Origin: Phellopilus nigrolimitatus
Lineage: Eukaryota; Basidiomycota; Agaricomycetes; Hymenochaetales; Hymenochaetaceae
DNA: 64,000 nucleotides
Direction: 5' to 3'
Assembly (NCBI GenBank): GCA_021029095.1
Contig: JAJOHG010000055.1
Span: forward strand, 124,001 to 188,000
Part shown: positions 32,321-43,408 of the stretch, piece by piece
How positions within the stretch are numbered: position 1 is the stretch's first letter
Layout of the letters: every line of letters begins with the position of its first letter
The notes under the pieces: model-generated
Database searches by the model: none
Told to the model about the DNA's origin: nothing
Seen by the model: the letters and a program-made list of their open reading frames with translations, nothing else
Position numbers and translations under genes: made by a program

Positions 32321-32976
32321 TAGTGGGTGGGTGCATAGATATCCAAAGTAGTCCGCGCACCGTGTACGATATCCACGAACAGGAAAAGAAGCCGTTCTCC
32401 TTGTTGACTGAGACGCGCGTTCCGTATCATCCATGTCTTGCATTGCGGCGCATTGTTGGTGCCGAAGCATCCCCGCGCCGTCCTCGCCGCTCGAGCGGGA
32501 GCCTCAGCGCCATCCCCCACCCGTATATGTACGTAATTCTCAGCTCGCCGCAAGAAGCGTGCACCGTCGAGTGTTTGTGAGGCGGATATAGTGCCCGAAC
32601 TAGGAAACCCTACCCAACAGACCTTAGCGCGCACCCGCGAAATCTGGGCCAGCAAAAACCCGGCTCGAGCGCCTGAGCGGTCGCGTGTAGCTCGTTTGCA
32701 AGAAATGTCAACCGAGGAGTATTTACAATGAAAGTCGTGCGAAAACTCCATGCAGGAAGACAGGAAGCAACACAAGAGAGCGCTCGAGAGCGCAAGGAGA
32801 AGCAAGGAAAACCTATATTGGAGAAAACATGGTGATCTTTAGAGACAAGATGCGAAGGTTACATACACTCTAGGACGAGTAAGACATTATAAACCACGTT
32901 GTCTGTCAGGACACTAAACAAAAAGAAACAGATTGCGTGGCAACGAAACAAAAGTGACACGGGCAATGACTCCCAG
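32321..32976. other. Short-gene repeat tail and second-type 3' flank of FB9
   Basis: 32330-32570 matches 28800-29030 (TGGGTGCATAGATATCCAAA; TTCCGTATCATCCATGTCTT). 32580-32976 is the reversed 3' flank. No gene. Confidence 0.5.
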
Positions 32977-33489
32977 CTAATCAAAATACGAGATCCTCAC
33001 TTCGCCTGGTTTGCTGCTCGACGAACGCCTTTCCCCCCAGAGAATAGCACCGCTGTACGGATCCATTCCGTAACAAGCGATTCCGCGACGCAACACCTTA
33101 CGACACAACCTGTCACTTGGCCCATCTCGAAATATCCGATGTATGTCAGATCCGTAAAGTCCCTCCCACCCCCGAACAGCAATTCGCCCGGTCTGAGATG
33201 AAACTATTACAGACGAACAACATCAGGAAAAACCTCCCGTCTGGAATCGCCTAAAATAGCCGGGATCCCCGGGATCCCGGAAATTTTTATTTTGACGGAT
33301 TCCAAAAAATATTTCATACCTGTTCCTGTCCCAGAGATTCCAGGGCATCCAACCGACTCTATTCTGAACTTTCCACACATTCTACGCATTTTATTTGCTT
33401 GTTTGGGCTCCTTTCCTTTGCTTTACAGACAGTTGTTTATATGTATAAAATGTAGATGCATTGTTTCTTAGTTACGTTTAGATACACAG

Positions 33490-34744
33490 AAAGTCGACTA
33501 ATCTATGTATGCTGTCACGATCCATATTGTGCCGAATGCGATCCTGCTCCTTCTGGCCTCCGCATGACAACTGGCCTCCTCCTTCTCCTTCCTCACAGAC
33601 AGCTCGGACACAAGCTCCCGGCGGCGAGCGACGATCGCGCGCCGCACTTGTAGTGCCTTACGCTCCGCGTTTGTGGCAGCGACAAGCTGTGCGATTGTCT
33701 CCTGGGCCGCGATCTTGTCCGCGGCAGCGGGTGCAGATTCAGACGACGCAATAGCCCCGAGTGAATTGTGCCGGCACGTTGCGATGCCGCTGAGGCGCGT
33801 GTGCACGAGCTCACCCACAGACAGCTGGATGGACTTGTCGAGCGCAGAGGGCGTTCGGGCCCGCGGCCGTGCTGCTGAATGCGTTGCTGATGAAGATGAG
33901 GCTGCCCGACGCGTGGTCGATGCGCACGCGTATGTCGCCGCGGTGCGCGCAGCTCATAAGGAAGGCCTTCATCTGGCCAGGGCCGTACGCGCTTTCGAAG
34001 GAGCCCTCAAGAGATGTAACGAAGTCGAGGAGCTGCGCAATCTGCATGGTCGAGTAAACTTGCACAAGCTGCACGGAGAGGCACAAGAGGAGCGCACAAG
34101 GGAGAGCGGGAGATAGTTCGTGTCAGATGGAAGCTCCCTAAGAGGGGCGACGGCACTGCAAAGAGTGAGCGGATCAAACGTGACTTCCAAGACGTTGTAG
34201 AGATTTTTTGATGACGAGAGGAGCAAGCTTAAGGACATTGCACAACAGCTTCAATTCGCATGAGTCAGCACTTTGAACACTTGAGGAGTCCGATACGGGC
34301 TAGAGTCTTTGTCAAACCAAGCAGTGCAGTCAAATGCGCAGTTTGGCCTTTCGGTTCGTCCTCTTCCGACTCCTGTCCAACAGGTACGGCGAGGGCACAG
34401 ATAAGGACCTGGCCAGTGAGCCTGCCGAGTTCCTCATCACATTTGCCACCCACGGACCGAGCTATTAAGTGATAGTGAGCGCAAGCCGCAGCATGGAAAA
34501 GCGCGCTCCCACTTGTCAGGAAAATGCGCGTGAGCTTTTCATAGCAGTTGGCCAACACGGCCGGATGGGGAGACTTCTTCGCGATGTTGAGGAGCTTGTG
34601 AATGTCCTCGAAGAAACGGAAGGCCTCCTGCCAGAGCTCGAATTCAACAGAGACGTTGAGCTGCACGAAGCCCAGGTTGAGGTGTTGCTGGAGTGTATCG
34701 CGGAAGCAGCCCACGACAGAGTGAAAAGTTGTGTGCCAGCTCAC
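33490..34744 (-). pseudogene. eIF3 subunit a (TIF32) gene fragment inside the TIR element
   Basis: The - strand reads VSVEFELWQEAFRFFEDIHK, ANCYEKLTRIFLTSGSALFHAA, LTALLGLTKTLARIGLLK, then in another frame LYNVLEVTFDPLTLC, then VQVYSTMQIAQLLDFV and HRGDIRVRIDHASGSLIF (PCI domain), and finally a charged helix NAERKALQVRRAIVARRREL. This is the order of eIF3a, the RNA-binding scaffold of translation factor eIF3. Frame changes occur at about 34265, 34085 and 33830. It lacks the true N-terminus and the C-terminal region, so it is a captured piece and not a gene. Confidence 0.9.
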
Positions 34745-34837
34745 AGTGATTTTGTTTAGGGCCGGTCCACACGGACTTAAGTTCTCGTCGGAATAGCAAA
34801 ATGTACATTATGAGCTTGTTATACATAAAATTTTAAC

Positions 34838-35167
34838 TTACAGCGCTTTTCATAACTACGCGGAATCGCGAAAATCCGCGCGCCACCCACGCCACCTAAA
34901 AGATGACACACTCAGTCCCACGACCGTGTTACAAAGATGAAGTGAGATGATCCGAGCTTCGGCATGCGTTTATTTTTTTCGAAGAAGGCAGAAAGCTTGA
35001 TGCAATCTGATCTGAACGTTCGGCAACCAGATACAGCCTGATCCAGACTCTCGGCACTCCGGCAAATGCTTAGATGATAGGATCGTGCGAGTATATTTGT
35101 CACGCAGTCGGTGGCGAGGCGGCGCGAGATTTTTTGCGATTCCGCATAGTTATGAAAACGGCTGTAA
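34838..35167. repeat. 330-bp inverted-repeat (MITE-like) element nested in the TIR element
   Basis: 34838-34895 (TTACAGCGCTTTTCATAACT...) is an imperfect inverted repeat of 35111-35167 (...AGTTATGAAAACGGCTGTAA), arms 58 and 57 bp, with a 215-bp spacer. No coding capacity. No clear target duplication could be seen. Confidence 0.75.
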
Positions 35168-35176
35168 AGAAAGTCA

Positions 35177-35245
35177 TTTTAGTCTGACGGTTAAGTTTAG
35201 GCTTGATTCATGTTGTAGGTCGTGGGTTCGATCCGCTCAAAAATA
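35177..35245 (+). other. tRNA-like stretch (possible SINE remnant)
   Basis: GGGTTCGATCC fits a Pol III B box and TGACGGTTAAGTTTAGG weakly fits an A box about 35 nt upstream. The T stem has two mismatches and no good acceptor stem forms, so it is not an intact tRNA. Confidence 0.25.
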
Positions 35246-36815
35246 TTTCTTTTGTAATCAAGAAGTTAATCTATGGCGGGCGATCATCTGATGTTTCCAG
35301 ACTTCTGCTAGTATATTTCGACAATCTCAGGTATTTAAGACGAATGTAAGCTGTTCCAAGTAATTTTGAGACACTCCGAATGATTCCAAGTGTTCCGAAG
35401 ACTTTCAAAAAGGAGGTTTTTCCTGATGAATGGTCACCGTCAAGTTGAAGTGGTGATTCTGTGTATTGACGCCCGAACGTCCGCGTCCGAGGTGTGAAGG
35501 AACTGTGCAGTACCATTATGCTTCTGCGAATGTTATCATATGAACATGCGAGAAAAGACGCGAAGAGGCATATATAAATATCGCCGTCCTTTCTCCAGAA
35601 TGCATTATATGCTTGCATGTCGATTGAGTTCGGGTCGCCGCTGTCAAATCGGAAGACTACTTTTGTGACAGCTGGTGAAGTATTCATGTGGATGAATGAC
35701 GGTGTTCCCTCTTTTCCAGACACAGTCTCAAGAGCCTGATGGACATCCGTCGCTCGTAGTATAAAACTTACGGCTGGGTCCACAGGACGGTGGATGGTAA
35801 ACAGAAATCCACAGACCAGTCGGCTTGCTTCTATGTATTTATCCTGATGATTTTAGAGATGAGAAACAGCACTAGTCGCTGACGACAGCGAGGCTCACAC
35901 ATCTAAAAGTCGCATAAGAAGACGACTTCCAATTTAAAAAGTAAATCGCTACTGCGTTGCCGACGAGGACAATGTGATCGCCCTGCAGATACAGACCATG
36001 CGCCTGCGTGCCCTGCAGACGCAAATTATGCGGCATCATGAAAGCCAGTTGGTGATCGTGTTGGTGATCGTATATCTTCTCCGAGCGCCTTTGACGAAGG
36101 TCGATTTCAAAAACCTTGAATGCCACCCTGAAAAACCAATATGTCAGTGCACTCTTGTTTGCGAGATGAAAGAAACAAATCAGACATTTTACTATATCTT
36201 TCCTTATCAATCTCAGCCGTGACAACTCTCAGGACATTGTCCGAGATACGATCTACACCATATGCCCACAACCTCCGAGACTCTGAACCGGCGCAGTCTG
36301 GGTCTGGATATAGACAGATTCTCTCGCCATTGGATATTTCAATTAGTTGCACAGAGCTGTTCGACCATTGGATTACCAAATAGTCACCTCCCGGCACGAA
36401 AGACGCTTTCTTGACGAACAGAGCAGACTTTCTTATCGGATCATCAAGGACGACTTTGATTTCGCGTGTGATTTTCGGAGAAAGCGAGTTCCAGTTCCTG
36501 TTTCCGCGCACGGCACAAACGACTAGCGACTTAAGTCCGATGCAGTCAAGCGACTCGAGCGAGACGTGTGGGGGAAGGTCTGGTGGGCATTCGTCAGGAA
36601 GACCACGCAAGTAGGCCAGCCAGAGGTGTCTTGTAGCAGCTATATTTCGCAGGACTCTGCACGTCTGTAAAATGTCATTTAGTCCCGCTGCCAAACAAAT
36701 GGCTATGGTAACGCACCATCTCGACCCGCAACACGTCTTCCACACTGCAAAGACCGAGAATCATCAGCATCACCTCCGCGGGGAGGCAGACGAGCTTTGG
36801 CCGCCTCGATAACAT

Positions 36816-38884
36816 CTTTGAGGGGGATTTGCTGCAGAAAAGTTACATGTAAGAGAAGAGGATTCGAACAAGCTTTGTGGCAAATCGAACAAGACATGTG
36901 ACTTGCAACTCCCTTTTTGGGTAGTCTCCCACAATAACAATTTAGGATTAAGTATATGTTTTATTTGATACCTATATATATACAAATATGAGCAGACCTT
37001 TGCTTCCGGAGAGGACGCGCTCACGTGCGCCGAGGTGCAGCCGGTAAGTCGTGGCTCCGTTCCTCTCAGTTGCTGAATCATCCCTTTTTTGAGGGGCCGT
37101 ACAGTTTAATACGACCGGGCATGGTGGGCAGGGTGACCAGGGCCCTTCAACTGAGTCTGGCCTGCGCTCAGCGGAAGAAAGTTCGCGTGCCCATGACAGA
37201 GTGCAATAGCATACGACATCTCATATACCGACTTCGAGCTAGTAGCTGTAGCACCGGTCCCGGACCAGCCCTGAATGCCTTCTCACACCTGGGAAACTTC
37301 GCGACTGCCTCTGGTCCGGACTCTGCCTGGCGGTTCGGCGAAGTTCGGCGCGATACGTACAATACAGTGCTGTGCAACACCTCGCAAGACTCCGGAGAAC
37401 GCACCATGTTGGGGTGCAGGACTGGACGGCGCGCCGAGATGCTCGGAAGAAATCGAAGTGCGGAGAGTACAAAGTACGTAGCAGTGAAGAAACGCGCGGC
37501 CGGAATATGCACAGCGCTGACGAGAAAAACCGAGCCCCCGTCAACTGCCGGAATCAGAGGCGGCGGGGGGTTGCATTCGTGTGTCTGCGGGCGAATGCTC
37601 AGAGCTCGTAGAAAAAAAAAGGAGAATAAACTCGTCCTTGAGGCAGCCCTACTCCTTCAATCTCTCTTAATAATTCGCTTCCACAACAGCTCGCGCCCTT
37701 CGCGGGCGTCTCAGTGAATAAATACACGATTTTGCTTTAGGTACTAACGCCGCTTTCTACAGCTCCTGTGGGCGGATGCATAGATCCAACGCAGTCCAGT
37801 CCGTGCACCCTGGACGCATACTGCTTGCGAATCGAATCGCAGACGAAATCGCCAGCCCGGCTGGCGAGAGCAGCGCTATCTGTGTCTATCTTTCTGGCGA
37901 GCCGCGCCGTCTCGAAAGACCTGCGCATGCGCGTCACTGTGGTATGCTGGCTCCCGCGAGCGAGCGGGCGCGCGCAGATGCCTCTGCCCGGCGCATGACA
38001 TGACATGGAACGGCACGGCATAGCACCGACGCACACCTACCGCCCTCTCAGCGCCACACCCGTCTCCGCCACGCGCCGCGCGCCCACCATCCGCAAGGCC
38101 GCCGTCGATCCTTTCAAACGACGTGATGCTGAATCCGTTGAAAGGACGGTGGGTTTGATACGGCCTGATGCGGTGGGCAGCGCAGGCAGAGAAAAGCCGG
38201 TGAGCGCGCCGCTTCTCCAGGTTCTCTCTGCGCGTACGACGCTGACATTCGCCGCTTTCTGTACATGTAGATCCTGTTGTTCAGTGGGCGGGTGCATAGA
38301 TCCCAACCACTCCGCGCATTTTGTGCGAAATCTGCGAACCAGAAAAGAAACCCGTTCTCCCCGTTGACCGAGATGCGCTTTCCGTGTCCATGTTTTGCGT
38401 TGCGGCACATTGTTGGTGCCAAGACGTCCCCGCCCGCCCGCTCACACGACCACGCCCCATCCTCGCAGCCCATGTCGGCGCCATGGCCTACATAATCCTC
38501 AGTTCGCCAGGCCAATTTGACAGAGACACTTCTGGATTTCGGCCTATGCTTAGAAAATTGTGCACTGCCGAGTGTTTGTAAGACGATCGTGCGCGAACTA
38601 GAAAGACGGGAAGTGCAAGACATTTTAGAGTGGATGAGATGATCTTCGAAGACAAAATGCACGAAACAGCAATACCGGGAAGTAAAGACGGTGCACGGGA
38701 TGATAGTTAATAGAACAGTCGGCAGTCACACGCTTGGGGCGCATACGGAAAAGGAGTTTTGTTGTTTATCAGAATCGACCATGATACATGCAGACAGCCC
38801 AAAACAGAAATGGATGACCGTAGGACGATCGCCCTGCGTGTGGTCGAGAAACGAAATAAAGGCGTTACAGGTGATTACTTTCGC
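36816..38884. other. Intergenic block between FB9 and FB10
   Basis: 36816-36995 is the FB9 upstream cassette. 37000-37070 holds a short-gene exon piece (GCGCTCACGTGCGCCGAGG). 37090-37775 is a forward R2 copy. 37758 (CTACAGCTCCTGTGGGCGG) and 38265 (GTAGATCCTGTTGTTCAGTG) mark two short-gene repeat units, and 37830-38200 has the shared GC-rich unit. 38500-38884 is the reversed first-type 3' flank of FB10. No intact gene. Confidence 0.5.
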
Positions 38885-40552
38885 CTAATCAAAATACGAG
38901 ATCCTCACTTCGCCTGATTTGTTCGACCACGAACGCTTTTGCATCCAGAGAATAGCTCCGCTGTACAGTTCCATTCCATAACAATCGATTCCGCCAGGCA
39001 ACACCTTACGACACGACCTGTCGATTGGCCCGTCTTGAAATAGCCGATGCATGTCAGACCCGTAAAGTCCCTGAAATCCCGAAACAGCAAGTCGCCCGGA
39101 CTGAGACGAAACTGTTCTAGGGCGATATTCGTCGCCATCAAGATGGAGTGATGCTATGTTTTTATACTCGAATGTTCGCGTCTGAGGGGTGAAGGAATAG
39201 GGTCGAACCATTACGCTAGCTTTATAATTGTTAAAAAAATTTGCGAAGAAAGACTCGAAGAGGCATATATAAATATCGCCGTCCTGTCTCCAGAATGCAT
39301 TAAATGCCTGCATGCCGATTATGTTTGGGACGTAGGCTGGGTAGCTGTCAGACCGGAGGTCTGCTTCTGTTACAGCTGGTGAAGTATTCATGTGGATGGT
39401 TAACGGCGTTCTCTCCTTCCCAGACACAGTTTCGAGAGCCTGATGGACGTCCGTCACTCGCAGTATAAAGTTTCCGGCTTGACGATGGAAGGTAAACAGA
39501 AAACCCCGGACTAGTTGACTTGCATCTATAATTCCATGCTGATGTGTTTAGAAATGAGAAACAGGGCTAGTCTCTGATGGAAGCGAAGCTCACGGATTCA
39601 AGATTTGCGCAACAAGACGATTTCCAGTTTAGAAACATAAGGTTTGTCTCGCAGCCGACGAGAACGATGTGATCTCCCTCCAAGTATAAATTACACGGAT
39701 TTATGTCGTTCAGTCGGTGATTGTATATCTCCTCCGAGCGCCTTTGACGAAGGTCAATTTCAAAAACCTTGATGACCATCCTAAGAAACGAAAATGTCAG
39801 TGCATGCTTGTTTGCGAAATGAAAGAAAAAAAAAACCAGACATTTTATCTTCTACATAATCAGTCTCAGCCGTTGCAACTCTCAGGACGTTTTCTGAGAT
39901 GCGATCTACACCATATGCCCACAGCTTCCGCGATACTGAACAGGAGTAGTCTGGGTCTGGATATAGCCATATCTTCTCGCCATTGGATACTTCAAGTAAT
40001 TGCAAGTAGCCGTCCCAGAGTGATAGGTGTGTTTTCCATTCGACCACCAAATAGTCGCCTCCTGGCACAAGAGTTGCATCCGTGACGACCAGAGCACGCT
40101 TTCGTATTGCGTTCGTGACGACCAGAACACGCTTTCGTATTGCGTTCGTGACACCCAGAACACGCTTTCGTATCGGATTCTTAACGATGACTTTAATTTC
40201 GCGCGTTACTTTCGGAGAAAGCGAGTTCCAGTTCCTGCCTCCGCGCACGGCACGAACGACCAGCGTCTTGAGGCCGGTGCAGTCAAGCGACTCGAGCGAG
40301 ACGTGCGGGGGAAGGTTGGGCGGGCATTCGTTGGGAAGACCACGCAAGTGGGTCAGCCAAAGATGTCGAGTAGCAACTACGTCTCGCAGGAATTTGCACA
40401 TCTGTTAAATGCTGTTTAGCCCCGCTTTCGAACATACGGACATGGTAACGCGCCATCTCGATTCGCACCGCATCCTCCACACCGCAAAGAGCGAGAATTC
40501 TCAGCAACACGTCCGCGGGGAGGTCGACGAGCTTCGTTTTCTTCTGCATCAT
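38885..40552 (-). CDS. FB10: F-box protein with an internal 11-residue repeat, 499 aa
   Basis: Exons 40552-40454, 40401-39842, 39780-39594 and 39538-38885 join in frame. It is the longest copy. Exon 2 is 560 nt instead of about 497 because an 11-codon unit (NAIRKRVLVVT) occurs three times at 40081-40179, just before the TLVPGGDYLVVEW strand. Intron 1 is GC-AG (GCGCGTTACC). The F-box reads KLVDLPADVLLRILALCGVED and then MCKFLRDVVATRHLWL. Exon 3 is slightly short (187 nt). The C-terminus is EVRISYFD. Two adjacent ATGs are possible starts; the first is used here. Confidence 0.84.
40081..40179 (-). repeat. Three 33-bp tandem repeats within FB10 exon 2
   Basis: Units at 40081-40113, 40114-40146 and 40147-40179 (CGTGACGACCAGARCACGCT...) differ by one to five bases. 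The length of 33 keeps the frame. Other F-box copies have one unit. Confidence 0.92.
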
Positions 40553-40900
40553 TTTGGAGGATTGTTGGATTGTTGTAGGAAGTAAAAGAGAAGAGGATTC
40601 GAATGGCAGAGAAGTTCGCCAAACAAGACGCGTATCTTGCATCCAAAAGCCTTATTTAGGTAGTCAGTCACTATGGAAATTACATGTACATGCTTAGTTT
40701 AGGGTTATATAAATACAAATATCAGCGGACCTTTGTCTGTTGCCGCGTTCGCGACGCGGCCCGTGCCTCGCAGCCCAGCGAAAATAAGCCCACGACCGGC
40801 ACCGGTGTCGGCTATTTATTTACGGTATGTGCTGGCGCGTGCGGTACAGTTTTTCTTTCTGTAAATTTGTATTTTTATTTTAGGCACTCCCACAGCTCGG
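40553..40900. other. FB10 upstream cassette and phosphatase 3'-end relic
   Basis: 40553-40735 is the cassette in reverse. 40736-40790 is a short-gene exon fragment (CCGCGTTCGCGACGCGGCCC). 40795-40840 matches the sequence after the phosphatase stop (GGCTATTTATTTACGGTATG), without any remaining phosphatase codons. Confidence 0.55.
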
Positions 40901-40908
40901 TGACGTCA
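40901..40908. promoter_or_regulatory. TGACGTCA palindrome upstream of the 41-kb short-gene relic
   Basis: Perfect octamer 62 bp before the ATG at 40971; flank CTCGGTGACGTCACTCGCAG. Confidence 0.6.
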
Positions 40909-40970
40909 CTCGCAGCGAACGCACAGACAAAACAACCTATCTACTAAGTGCGCCCCATCTCCTCGCAACC

Positions 40971-41036
40971 ATGGCACAAAAGGCCTTCACCGGCGACTCG
41001 CCCGCCGCCAATCTCCCCGCGTCCGCGACCCGCTAG
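40971..41036 (+). pseudogene. Short-gene copy, stopped after 21 codons
   Basis: MAQKAFTGDSPAANLPASATR is followed by TAG (41034-41036) at the codon that is AAG in the 50974 copy. Downstream homology (ADDDALARAEAR) persists. Same codon as the TAA in the 10.7-kb copy. Confidence 0.6.
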
Positions 41037-41824
41037 GCCGATGATGATGCGCTCGCGCGCGCCGAGGCGCGCTGCGCTGCGTCGCGTCGCGCGACCCGGC
41101 TTCTCAGATGGCGTGTTGCTGAAGCATGCATAAACTTCGTTTTGGGGTATAGAGTTTGATCGGTCGGGCACGGCGGGCAGGTGAGCGCGACGCTTTCGGT
41201 TTTGCTGCGAGTTCGACGCTGACATTGCGTTTTGCAGATCCTGTTATTCAGTGGGTGGGTACATACTGTTGATCCAAATCAGTCCGCGAACCGTGTACGA
41301 CAATCGCAAGACCGTTCTTTCATTGGCCGAGACGCGCTTCCGTGTTCATGTCTTGCGATGCAGCGCACTGTTGGTGTTGATACGTCCTCGCACCGGTTTC
41401 GTACGCGTGCACCTCAGCGTCCCTCTCCCCGTATCCTCACATAATTTCTCAGTTCGCCTGGCCTATTTGACAGAGACGCTTCTAGATTTTGGCCCATGTG
41501 CAGGAAAAGTGCACCGCTGAGTGTTTGTAAGGAGGTTCGTGCGAAAACTAGGATGACGGGGAGTGTAAGACACCTCAGAGCCGATGAGATGATCTTCGAA
41601 GACAGAATGCATAAAACAGAAACACGGGGAAGTAAAGAAGGTACACGGGAGATATTAATTACTAGAACAGTCGGCAGTCATACACTTGGGGTGCATACGG
41701 AAAAGGAGCTTTGTTGTTTATCAGAATTGACCATGATACATGTAAATCACACAAAACAGGAACAGATGCCACGGTGCCGTAGGACGATCGCCCTGCGGAT
41801 GGTCGAGAAAAAAGGTGTTACGAG
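41037..41824. other. Short-gene repeat tail and 3' flank of FB11
   Basis: 41190-41260 has the GTGAGCGCG donor and TTTTGCAGATCCTGTTATTC acceptor landmark of the repeat. 41500-41824 is the reversed first-type 3' flank (GATGAGATGATCTTCGAAGA). No gene. Confidence 0.5.
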
Positions 41825-43408
41825 CTAGTCAAAATACGAAATCCTCACTTCGGTAGGCGACGGATGCCTTTCCACCCAGAGAATAGCACCGCTGTACGGA
41901 TCCATTCCACAACAATCGATTACGGGAGGCAACACCTTACGGAACACCGTGTCGTTTAGCCCATCTCGAAGTATCCGATGTATGTCAGACCCGTAAACTC
42001 CCTGATACCCCGAAACAGCAAGTCGCCCGGACTGAGATGAAACTATTTGAGAACGAGGTTCGTCGTCATCAAGAAGAAGTGATGTTGTGTATTTATGTTC
42101 GAATGTCCGTGTCTGAGGTGTGAAGGAATAGGACAGAACCATTATGTTAATACCCTGATCGCCATAGAAAGACGCGAAGAGGCATATGCAAATATCGCCC
42201 AAATCCTGTCTCCAGAATGCGTTAAATGCTTGCATTTCGATTGTGTTCGGGGCTCGGCCATCAAATCGGAGGTCTGCTTCTGTTGCAGCTGGAGAAGTAT
42301 TCATGTCGATGGTTAACAGTGTTCTCTCCTGTCCAGAGACAGCTTCGGGAGTCTGATGGACATCCGTCACTCGCAGTATAAAGCGTCCGTCTTGACCCTC
42401 AGGACTGTGGACGGTAAACAGAAACCCCCGGACAAGTCGACTTGCTTCTATGGGTCCATCCTGAAGCGTTTAAAAATGAGAAACAGCACTCGTCGCTGAC
42501 GACGGCGAGACTCACACTTTCAAAATACGTGTAACAAGACGATTTCCAGTTTAAAAAGCTATTCGTGTATCCGACAAAGACAATTTGATCTCCCTGCAAG
42601 TATACATTACTTGGCAGTATGGAAGAATCAAAGCTCAGTCGGTGATCGTATATCGTCTTCGAGCGCCTTTGATGAAGGTAAATTTCAAAAATCTTGATTA
42701 CAACCCTGAAAAATGAGAATGTTAGTGCCCACTTGTTTGCGAAAATAAAGAAAAACAAAAGACCCTTTATAGAAAGGATCAGTCTCAGTCGTGGCAACTC
42801 TCAGGATGTTTTCCGAGACACGATCTACTCCATACCCCCACAGCCTCCGTAGCACTGAACCGGAGCAGCTGCCTGGGTCTGGATATAGCCAAATCTTCTC
42901 GCCATTCGATACTTCAAGTAATTGCACGTAGCCGTGCATCCATTCGATTGATTTGCTTGTCCATTGGACCATCAAATAGTCGCCTCCCGGCACAAGAGAT
43001 GCTTTCTTGACGACCAGAGCAGGCTCTCTTATCGGATTATTAACGGTGACATTCATTTCGCGAGTGACTTTTGGAGAAGGCGAGTTCCAGTTCTTGTTTC
43101 TACGCACAGCACAAACGACCAGCATTTTAAGTCCCATGCAGTCAAGCGACTCGAGCGAGACGTGCGGGGGAAGGTCGGGTGCGCATTCGTTGGAAAGACC
43201 ACGCAAGTGGGACAGCCAAAGGTGTCGAGTAGCAGCTACATCTCGCAGGAATTTGCACATCTGTAAGATGACATTCAGTCCCGCTGCCGGACAGATGACC
43301 AAGGCAACGCACCATCTCGACCCGCAGCACATCCTCCACATCGCAAAGAGCGAGAATTTTCAGCAACACGTCCGCGGGGAGGGCGATGAGCCTCGACTGC
43401 TTTAACAT
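41825..43408 (-). CDS. FB11: F-box protein, four exons, 472 aa
   Basis: Exons 43408-43313, 43260-42764, 42705-42516 and 42460-41825 join in frame. F-box: RLIALPADVLLKILALCDVEDVLRVEM and then MCKFLRDVAATRHLWL. The intron 2 donor is GTCTTT as in FB3. Exon 4 carries the extra segment HSPEGQDGRFILRVTDV, shared only with FB14, its nearest relative; both also have FDSSILPSNVYLQGD in exon 3. The C-terminus is EVRISYFD. The 2OG-like gene at 44174 is divergent from it. Confidence 0.85.

Larger units (their letters stand above)
33221..35428. mobile_element. 2208-bp TIR element carrying an eIF3a fragment
   Basis: The ends are perfect 17-bp inverted repeats: CATCAGGAAAAACCTCC (33221-33237) and its complement (35412-35428). 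Both flanks show AA, a probable 2-bp target duplication, supported by the restored frame of FB9. No transposase is seen, so it is non-autonomous. Inside are an eIF3a pseudogene piece, a smaller inverted-repeat element, a tRNA-like stretch and a GGGATCCCCGGGATCCC palindrome near the left end (33255). It resembles gene-capturing (Pack-type) DNA transposons. The superfamily cannot be assigned from these ends. Confidence 0.82.
32977..36815 (-). pseudogene. FB9: F-box gene split by a transposable element in exon 4
   Basis: Exons 36815-36717, 36664-36186 and 36127-35899 are intact. Exon 4 runs 35843-35429, is interrupted by the element 33221-35428, and continues 33220-32977 to ISYFD-TAG. If the element and one AA are removed, exon 4 is 657 nt with one open frame, so the gene would have coded for 487 aa and was probably functional when hit. 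In its present state the frame runs into the element and stops at 35271. It is closest to FB4: both have a 479-nt exon 2 and the FMMPH insert in exon 3. Intron 1 is GT-AG. Confidence 0.9.

Noticed and set aside
33969..34238. Frames in the 33.5-34.7 kb region as an independent gene
   Set aside because: They are pieces of one eIF3a sequence broken by frame shifts.
35271..35400. C-terminal tail VFGTLGIIRSVSKLLGTAY as an alternative end of FB9
   Set aside because: It is read from the inserted TIR element and resembles no other copy.
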